NCBI GenBank assembly: GCA_028551475.1
Contig: CM052355.1
Coordinates: forward strand, 14,281,543-14,345,542
Length of the DNA: 64,000 bases
Direction: 5' to 3'
From: Casuarina equisetifolia
Lineage: Eukaryota; Streptophyta; Magnoliopsida; Fagales; Casuarinaceae
Shown: in pieces, positions 55,781 to 64,000 of the stretch
Numbering within the stretch: the first letter of the stretch is position 1
Layout of the letters: every line of letters starts with the position of its first letter
Program-made: the position numbers and the translations under genes
The notes under the pieces: model-generated
The model's input: the letters and a program-made list of their open reading frames with translations, nothing else
What the model was told of the DNA's origin: nothing
The model's database searches: none

Positions 55781-58689
55781 TAGTAGAAGCATGTCAATGA
55801 CAATGCATTTGAGTGGGACATACTTGATAGGAAGGAAAGCTCTAGTTTAGTGTTTGTGTTAGGGGATTACATTAATGGACAACAGAAAAAAGAGTGGAAC
55901 ATGGTTGGATTGACACGATGAATCAAGCCTATCTGTATTTCATGGGGAAGCCTACCGTTGGAGGGAAGGAAAAGTACGACATGAACACACGTAGCATGTT
56001 TCAATGAAGATATGATGCGAAGGAATGAAAAAAGAAAAAGGAAAGTGGTTAAATATTTAAAGACTGCCGTGTTTTCAACGAAGATTATAGAAGAAGAAAA
56101 ACGAGGCAAGAGTGGTTGGACCGAATGTAAGAGACTGATGTTCTATAGACTAGGTGAACGATGATGATTTGTCGATATGTTGTTAGAATTAGTTAAATGG
56201 GACAAAATTGGTGAGTAAATGGGTTTGGTGGAATATAAAGCAACCTAATTGTGTTTGACTAGGCTATTTACATAGTTTAAGATTATAAAGAATAGTTTAA
56301 TGGGCACTATTGCTATTTCCTTGGTGATTTTAATAGGAGATTTGGAGTCTTCACCATTTCTTTTTTCGATTTCCGCCCTTAGAAATGGCTACACGCTTAG
56401 AGTGGGTGGAATTCTAAGACTTTGATCATTTTATTTGTTTAAAAATTGTGTGATTGAGCAACTTGATGTTTTTGAATGTTGAGATTTTTCCTAAGGAGTG
56501 GAACGATTCATATGAAATCTATTAACTTACCTTTCATCATACTAGCACTGTTATGAGAAAAAGTAGGATTTTTTTATGTCAATAGTAGAAGTCTAATACA
56601 TTCTTATATTTGAAATTGCTTTAGGTTGTAAATTGGTCTTTATATGTTGAATCCAAAGATGAATGTTTTTGAGGTAGTAACCTTTATTGTGATTTCGAGA
56701 TATTTTATGTAGCCCTTTCCATAGTTGGCTAAGAATTCTAGTAGCATCACCTTAAACTATAAATTATCAAGACAAGTTGCTAAGTATATCCAAAAAAGTA
56801 TTATGAGATCGATTTGTTAGCACTTTCTTTAGGGGGCTTTAGGACCTTACAGATAGAACATTCCCTTCATTGTTTTTAGAATGTCAATTTAAGATCCTAA
56901 TTTTTTAAAAGAAAAAAAGGCAAATAAGTGGATCCAATTCGTCCAAGATGACATCCATCATAAAGCCCTAGTTTGTAAAATGTTTATAAATTAGTTTCTT
57001 ATTAGGGAGTAACTTGTTAAAGTACTACATGAGTGTCAAATCTTATGTTAGCTTTGATTAAGTCAAATTAATATTGTAAATAAGTTTGGAAGAATAATTA
57101 TAATAATATTTAGCTCTTTTGGAATGTTAGTGTAAATACAATCTTTATTAATTGTGACAAACAATATCAAAGCAATTATACATGGCATTGGGACAATTGA
57201 GTGTCATGTGTGTTTGAATAAGGATATTAAAATCTTAAGTGATTGATGTTTTAGCACATAAAAAGGTTTGGTTAGTTAATTACTTACTAGTTTAGTGGTA
57301 AATTAACAAAGCTTGGGACCTCTTGATCTAAGTTTGACATTTGGATGTATGAGTTTAAATGTGTACATAAATAAGTTAAAAAAAGGTTTGGTTACAACAT
57401 AAGTTAGTAAATTGCAAAGGTATTTAATGAATGATAAATCTCACTTTTAAGTCCCTTAGTTATTAGACTACATTTTAGAAACCAAAGAAAGTCTAACTTT
57501 GAGTAGAATCTAGATTGTAACTCATTAATTGCTTAAAATTGTTTGAGAGATTATTTTTCCAATAAATGATAATTTGGAAGAAATGGCTCATGCCTAAGTT
57601 TGGAAAATAGAGTAAAGAACACTTTTAAGATGGATTTTAGTGACAAATTAGTTCTTTTAGTTCAATCTATTCTGATTGAGAAGGATTTTCAAAAATCAAA
57701 TGATTGGACTGCCGTAAGATGTCAATGGTATTATTTGTCATAATAATCTCAATGTTGTAGAGAAAAACAGTATCATGGAAGCATTCCATAGTTAAAAACT
57801 TGTAGCATAATATCTTAGTTTTCAAAGTTAGCTTTAATCCAAGGTACTAGAGGTCAGTAAAAGTACAATACTTGAGTTGTTAGAGGACTATCTGTAATTT
57901 TTAATCCATTATATTTGCAAGATTATGTCTAAAAAGACATTATTTCTTAAAACTGACTTATAAAAGAAGATAAAAGGGACTATTATGTTAGTAAGGTAAC
58001 TTACACATTAGATTTCAACACTTTCTTTGCCATAAATATGAGAAAGCACTTCTTACTTGGATCCATCTTATTCACAATGAATGAATGACTCACTTAAAAT
58101 CCAAGTTTCAAAATTATATTAAATGACTTTTTTTCCCTTAAAATTGATTTATAAGAGGAGACAATTTCTCAATAGATAAATATCTTAGCATACTAATATA
58201 TTAACAACATGAAATACACTCTCTATTTCAACATTAGGGCCATGTAGTTTTTTAAAGATAAGCACAAACGTTAAACTCAACATTCATCACTAAACAGATT
58301 AATGTAGCTTCATCCTAAGAAGTTAGATCTTCAAGTTCGTAGAGACTGAAAGCACCCATTAAACCAAAACTCAGGAACTACGGTCTCCAACGCAGACTCA
58401 AAAAACATTCCCATATAAAGAAATAGCAAGGTTTTTCACTCTTGCCGGATCCTAATTCAATTTATGCTTCTGTACGGTTTTAGATCTCGACTTCTCTCAG
58501 AATCTACGTGCTCCTGCTCTTACCAATGAACTGTAGTTATCATGAATTCAGAAATGTAGGAGACGAACAGTTTATATCAGGAAGACCTTTGTCTCATCCA
58601 TCTCTTTCAGCCTTTCCTTATGATAACCATTTATGCTTTCTTCCGTAAAGACACCCTGTAAACAGTACGTAATCATTCAATAGCAGTTC

Positions 58690-58704
58690 GAGAGAGAGAG
58701 AGAG
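58690..58704. repeat. (GA)n tract upstream of HD-Zip gene
   Basis: Short GA run about 700 bases upstream of the HD-Zip start codon; a second lies at 58997-59019. Confidence 0.85.
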
Positions 58705-58996
58705 GAGACCTTTGGTTTCTTCTCTGCAACACTGTCAAGTTTTATGAAGGTGTAAGGGCGAAACGGTGGTTGGATGAGTGCAACGTTCCTTTTCTTTCTC
58801 GTCCTTTATTTTGTCTTTTATTGGTGCTGAGGCCATGGCAGGCAGGGTGCGTACTGGTTGTATTCCACCCTCTTATGGATACCCACATCTCTTCCTACGT
58901 GCATTTTGGCCACACCTAGTTCCATCTACATATTTATAGTCACAGATGGAGAGAGAGAGCAGGGGGGTTGGATACTTATGCTACATATTTACAGTC

Positions 58997-59019
58997 AGAG
59001 AGAGAGAGAGAGAGAGAGA
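58997..59019. repeat. (AG)n microsatellite upstream of HD-Zip gene
   Basis: About eleven AG repeats roughly 380 bases upstream of the start codon; possible GAGA-factor binding tract in the promoter or leader. Confidence 0.9.
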
Positions 59020-59399
59020 TCAAAGGTCTGCATCTGGTCCCATGGTGCTGCTCCTGTAGAACTGACATATGCCTTCACTCATTCACGCTGTGCTGACAGC
59101 TCTTCTGATACTAGATCGCCTTCTTTCTTTGTCTATAAAAGAGGACAGAAAAATTTAGTTTTCTCACGGAGGAGAATTAGGAAGAATCTCACTCTTTCTC
59201 TCTTACCGCTTTCACTTTTTGGGCACCGTAACAGGGAAGAATAAAACATCATTCGTCACGCCTCCCGTACTCAATCTCATCGCCCACTTCTTGTTTCTCT
59301 TTGTGGTCCAACGCACTGAGCGCTGCCTTGTCCATATAACAGAGACAAAGCTTGGGTGGATCTGAAGCAAGAGACAGACAGAGAAAAACGGAGGCCAAT

Positions 59400-61930
59400 A
59401 TGGACTGGAATGGGAGCTTAAGACCCTTTGCTTCTAGACCGGAATCTTCATTCAGCTTCCTCTGCAACTATAACTACGAACCATATTCAGGTAAACCCAC
59501 TCTCTCTCTCTCTCTCTCTCTCTTGCACAAACACACACACACACACACACACACACTTGCCTATTTTCCAATCATGGGGTTCTGTTTCTTTTGACTTTGC
59601 AGTGCTTGGAATTCTCAGGGAAGTGCTCTACTTTTTAGTTTCTAGTTTCTTTATCAGTAGCCTACTTTTATCTCGACAAATTCTAAGTTGCTTAAGAGAT
59701 CTCATGTTCTGCTCCTCGTCTTCTATTGTGCATCTGCTTTCCTCGAGAAGTCACTCATAGCAGCAACTGGGGTGAAACCCATGTTTAAACACGATAATTG
59801 AAAAAGGGAATGCAAGAAAACATGTTTTAACTCTCTTTTCTTTTCAGGAATGGAGGTGAAATATCCGGCAATGGTGGACTCAGAGCACGGCATGATGCCG
59901 GCCATGGACATGAACAGCAGCTATGGCCTCTGCCTGGACAAGAAGAAGCGGTTGACGCGCGAACAGCTGGATTCACTCGAAAGGAGCTTCCAGGAGGAGA
60001 AAAAACTGGACCCTGACAGGAAGACGAAGCTCTCCAAGGAGCTCGGGCTGCAGCCTCGCCAAATCGCCGTCTGGTTTCAAAACAGGCGCGCCAGGTGGAA
60101 AGCAAAGCAGCTCGAGCACCTATATGATGAGCTTAAGCAGGACTATGATGTCATCTCTAGGGAGAAGCACAGACTTCAAGAGGAGGTACGTGTAAGATAA
60201 CCTTGTTGCAGAGCTTACCTTTTTGTTCTTCTCTGTCCAAGTCATATGCATGCAATCTGCATAAGAATAATCCTAAGTCATTTCTTATACAAAAGAAAAA
60301 GTATGCTTCTGCATTTTTCTTTTCTTCTTTTTGTTTTTCGTTCTAACTCTTATACTTATGTGTGACTACAACAAGAAACAAACACATACGAAAAAAAAAA
60401 AAGCGTTTATGGAGAAAGAATTCTCTCTTTTTTTTTGGTGATAGTGACATGTCTAGAGGGTTGGAAAAGATTTGTTTTTAATGATTTTCTTTGGATTCTA
60501 CTAAATAATGTAGTACAAGGTTTTTCAAATTTATTAACTGACAAATAGTTTAGTATTTAGTTATTGGTTATTTAAGACTTATGTTGTGGGTTCGATATGC
60601 ATATACTCAAATCTTCTCTTAGCTAGCAAAAAAGAGATTTTTTTTAACTTCTTTATGAGCAACAATAAACAACTTCTAATCCAAAGTTTATCATTTTATT
60701 CCTAACCCTAATCTTGATTCCATACTTAAAATTTAGATTGAGAATCTACAATTAAACTAGTCCTAAAATCACAACTGCTAGTATCTCTTTGAAGAATCTT
60801 TCACCATTCCACTCTTTTTTCTCAAATTATTGAAGATCACTTAGGAACATTGGTAAACAAATCCCTGGTATAGATAGGATCTGATACCTACTAGTTTTTT
60901 TTTCTTCTTCTTCTTTTTAAGGAAATAAAATTTAAATATATCTATTATCAATGCAAAATAATATAGGTAACAAATACCGTATAATAAGTCTATTCATAGT
61001 ATTATATCAAACCAAATATAATTTTCTCCAATTTTCGAACATACTGTATATACAAGCCTTATTTGCCTACATCTTGCACCATGCTCATCAATTCTTCGTT
61101 ATCCATTTCTGTTATTTGACGGTTGGTTGCTTGGCATAAAGTTCAGAAACTTGTTAGGAGTGGGGTGTTCCCCATCTCCAGTGCACACTACAATGGGCAT
61201 GTTTAAGGTAAAACTGGTACATATTCGAGATACTATCAATTTTAAAGTCTATAAATCTTACATTCACGGGAAATCAAAACATCATTGCTTTTTTGTTCGA
61301 TGGGAGGGAAAAGCTGGCAAAGAAAATTACCGATCATTTTAGTACTTGTAGTACAACTCTTAAATACCGTCAAGAGAATTCCAGGATTTTCAGTTCTTTT
61401 ATATTTGAAAAATTGTTTACCAAGTTGAGGGTTTCGGTCTTTCTGGTTTTTACTCTTTAAAAGAAAAGAAGAGATCGAGATTTTATCATCTGCAGTTTCG
61501 GGTTTCGCCATTTTTGGGCTTAGACAGGAAAAAACTCAATGAAATGAACAGTTACCGTAACCCATTATCGAAAGACATTAAATACGAACATCAGCATTTG
61601 TTGGGAAAAGCAAAAGCCTGAAAAAACAAGAACCGATATGATATAAATGTTTTTCGTCCGACATACAAATGAAGTTGGTTGGTTCTGCAGGTGATGAGAT
61701 TGAAAGCCATGCTGAGGGAGCAAGCGGCGAGGAACCAGGCCTCCACAGGCTACACAGAAATCTCTGGGGAAGAGACTGTGGAGAGTGCGTCAGTTGCCAT
61801 AAATGGCTCTTACAAGCCACAAGGAGCGAGTCATCATCAGATTGCAGACTGCAATTATCCCTTCAACGTCGAGGAGTATAACCCAGTATCGCCACCTTAC
61901 TGGGGTGGCCTCCCTTCTTATCCCCAATAA
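59400..61930 (+). CDS. LMI1: Class I HD-Zip transcription factor, LMI1/ATHB51 type
   Basis: Three exons, 59400-59490, 59848-60185 and 61691-61930, in phase, giving 222 residues. The homeodomain spans about 62-116 ([38 protein letters not shown]) with helix-3 W106, F107, N109 and R110. An adjoining leucine zipper has heptads L119, L126, I133, L140 and L147 and allows dimerisation on pseudopalindromic CAAT(A/T)ATTG sites. The N-terminal [16 protein letters not shown] and C-terminal [14 protein letters not shown] resemble Arabidopsis LMI1 (ATHB51), a regulator of leaf shape and of meristem identity downstream of LEAFY; ATHB22 is the sister and cannot be fully excluded. The first intron carries CT and CA microsatellites, and the second (1.5 kb) separates the zipper from the tail. 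The start matches the MxW opening of LMI1 homologues. Confidence 0.93.
59500..59557 (+). repeat. (CT)n and (CA)n microsatellites in HD-Zip intron 1
   Basis: About eleven CT repeats (59500-59522) followed closely by about fifteen CA repeats (59528-59557), starting ten bases after the splice donor. Confidence 0.92.
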
Positions 61931-64000
61931 CTGATAACTAGGCTGTTTAGCCATTCATAATCTATTAAAGCGTACGTTTAGTTTAGTAGTAAAGAAAGAA
62001 GTTTGCAGGCTGAGTGCAGAGATGGAGAATTCGTACAGTTCAGTGTGCTTCTCACCACGATGAGCAGGAAAGACGCTGTCATCTCCTGAACTTTCATTAA
62101 GCCGTTTACTAGCATATGCTGCTCTGATGTTATGTTGCTATAATGATGATTAGTGTCTTAGATTCTCTATTCTTTTGGTGTGTGTTGTGATGAACAGAGT
62201 AAAAACTTAAAAGAGTAATCCTCCGGCTTAGTCTTGGTTTTATGTCCGGATATCAAGTAGATACTCAATAATGTGACGTTGCTTGGCTGTTTGAGGTTAG
62301 AAAGCTCACCTACTCTTTAAAAATAACTTGCTAGAAACATAGTAATTTGTTAAAAATAAAAATTTCCCAATACATTATATGCATTATATACATTATAAAA
62401 CACTTTAACATTAATCTTGGCAACTACCATGAAGTTTTCCTTTTTTTTTTTTCTTTATTTTTTGCTTCGGGTAAAGAGAATATAAAGCTATGTAGTGCCG
62501 AAGCTAGAACCTGGGTTCTGAGTCATTAGTAGTCAATTGTCCAAGGCTTGTGTTGATGACAATTGTAAAGTTATAGATTTCATAAATGATATTGTAGCAA
62601 AAGTCTTATACTATGATATTATTTATCTTAGATTTGATGTCGGGTTAAATTTGATATCGCTGGGGTAAGCTTTTCTCCCACATATCTCCCACATACCAGG
62701 AAGAATTAAACGGAAAAAGAAAAGGTTCAGCCCAAGTCTAGGGTCCTTTCTCTCTCTTGAACAATGCAATCACAGCTCAGACCAGACCACGGCAGCCCCG
62801 CTCTGCTGTTTCGAAAGTTGGTCCGCTTTCTATTACCTTTTTTATTTTCTTTTTATGGCTTAGGACTCGGATCTCCAGGCTTTGCCTGTAGCAACTTTCT
62901 GAACATGTTCAATCTTCTCGGATTATGTGCTTAGAGCAATTATTCGACCCCTTCAGGTTTTAGTACCATAATCAAGGAATTACTGCAGCATATGAATATC
63001 TACAATTGATGGACTGGCTATGCGAGTAAAAGTTTGGCCCACCTAATTTTCTTTATTGTTGGGTCTTTTACTCGTACTCAATTGTTTCTTTTTATGTTGC
63101 CTTGTATTTAATTGTACTTGGATATAACTGCCATCTCTTATTGATTCTGATTGTGATTGATATTAACGTTTTAAATGTATAACTAATATTATATTAAATA
63201 CTTGAGAGAAAACAAACAAGAGAACTTCTTAATCTCATGTTCATTTTGAGCTAGAGCTAAGTGCCAAATGAATTTTCTTTAAGTTTGTTATACATCACCC
63301 TCTAAAAAATAGAGTGAAGGGCCATAATTTCTCTCTTTTTCTTGCAGTTCAATTTCTTCAGCGATGGAAAGGAAAGCCCCCGCCATGGGCACCCTTGGCC
63401 GCCTTTTGGGGCCATTTCCAGCCTTGTTTGTGGGCCATTAGAGTCCAGTTTTTGACCCAAGCCACTACAGACGAGGCCTTTTGGATTGTGTCTTGAAACG
63501 GAGGCATGGTTTAGAACTTTTAACAGCTTCATTCCTCATTATGAAAGTTGTCTTAGAACGAAGACATTGTTTGAGACTTGATCGTCATTCCACACTTGTA
63601 AGAATTTCAACATGCTACGTTTTGTCACCTACAACCAGAGCCTAAAACAAGAAAAAGCAAGCCAGTTCAAGAGTCATGCCACTCCGGTTGAAGATTGTGC
63701 ACATCAAGATGAAATAAAACGACAATTAGGAAGCATATGCAACAGACAAGCATATGCAATGAAGCATTGTGCACATCCAGGTGAAATAAAACGACAATTA
63801 GGAAGCATATGCAACAGACAAGCATATGCAATGAAGCATTGCCCTTTGTTGGCCAGCAAGGGCTTTAATGAGAAGGCACCAGAGCTACTGTTGAGATCAC
63901 GTCCGCGAAGAAAAGCCTGTCTTCTTAACAAAAATTATAACTCGTCTGAAAGTTTTATCCCCACATGATGTGTTTAGTAATGCTTCCCCCTTTCCAATCC
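61931..64000. other. Spacer after the HD-Zip gene to the window end
   Basis: The first 300 bases are probably HD-Zip 3' UTR. The rest is AT-rich with no recognised gene until a small tandem repeat at 63696-63839. 63487-63519 and 63548-63580 (TGTCTTGAAACGGAGGCAT / TGTCTTAGAACGAAGACAT) form another weak direct repeat. Confidence 0.4.
63696..63839 (+). repeat. 72-bp tandem duplication
   Basis: Two copies of a 72-base unit, the second differing at only a few sites (for example CATCAAGAT versus CATCCAGGT). The unit holds two AGCATATGCAA words. The period is a multiple of three, and a plus-strand frame (63612-63968, 118 codons, CAHQDEIKRQLGSICNRQ then CAHPGEIKRQLGSICNRQ) stays open through both copies. 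No known domain; possibly part of a mobile element. Confidence 0.88.

Larger units (their letters stand above)
50148..59399. other. Long repeat-rich spacer between F-box/PP2 and HD-Zip genes
   Basis: Over 9 kb with no supportable gene. Very AT-rich at 52200-53050 and 56500-58300. 55090-55780 resembles a decayed LTR on the minus strand. A dispersed-repeat copy lies at about 57304-57370. The last kilobase, with GA tracts, should hold the HD-Zip promoter and leader. Short ORFs at 51461-52112, 53275-53460 and 53954-54469 have no recognised domain. Confidence 0.45.

Noticed and set aside
59078..59102. Sequence slightly like a miR156 precursor arm (TGCTGACAGCTCTTCTG)
   Set aside because: Does not match mature miR156 on either strand, and I found no pairing arm nearby.

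Overview
This window is nuclear DNA from a flowering plant. The genes have many short exons with GT..AG introns, sit in AT-rich spacers, and encode plant-specific families (SAUR, HD-Zip I, trihelix, F-box/PP2). There are also LTR retrotransposons and an inserted piece of plastid DNA. I could not assign a species; the long, TE-interrupted spacers would fit a medium-sized, possibly woody, genome.

Layout, left to right. 1-3340 (+): last eight exons of a KDO transferase gene (KDTA), truncated by the window edge. 4918-5313 (-): an intronless SAUR gene. 10316-12701 (+): an LRR receptor-like kinase of the PXC1 type. 13987-19094 (-): a seven-exon gene fusing an N-terminal trihelix DNA-binding domain to a UMP-kinase-like domain. 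22554-29777 (+): a 16-exon cytosolic pyruvate kinase of a divergent clade. 30536-30608 (+): tRNA-Arg(TCT). 30987-32390 (-): an intronless GT-gamma/HRA1-like trihelix factor. About 33488-35157: a nuclear copy of part of plastid ycf1, still open for about 555 codons. 35251-43670: a decayed Ty3/gypsy element with 5-bp target duplications, interrupted by an internally deleted Ty1/copia element and by a stretch carrying a non-LTR (LINE-type) RNase H remnant. 46126-50147 (+): an F-box/PP2 protein gene (PP2-A15 type). 59400-61930 (+): a class I HD-Zip gene of the LMI1/ATHB51 type. The rest is spacer with microsatellites and unresolved repeats.

The genes do not form an operon-like unit; each has its own role (pectin KDO transfer or mitochondrial function, auxin response, vascular signalling, glycolysis, transcription, ubiquitin ligation). 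From memory of Arabidopsis, the order resembles several related blocks: PXC1-PK-HD-Zip (At2g36570/580/610), PK-PP2-A15 (At3g52990/53000), KDTA-LMI1 (At5g03770/790) and trihelix-UMPK plus HRA1 (At3g10030/040). The window may therefore keep a less fractionated ancestral arrangement.

Most notable points: the transcription-factor/nucleotide-kinase fusion with altered kinase motifs; the pyruvate kinase with Asn in place of the usual Mg-binding Asp; an open ycf1 insert beside a retrotransposon; and a strong CpG asymmetry between the two LTRs of the gypsy element (17 CpGs against 1 by hand count). Splice sites were placed by hand from reading phase and family conservation, with no transcript data.
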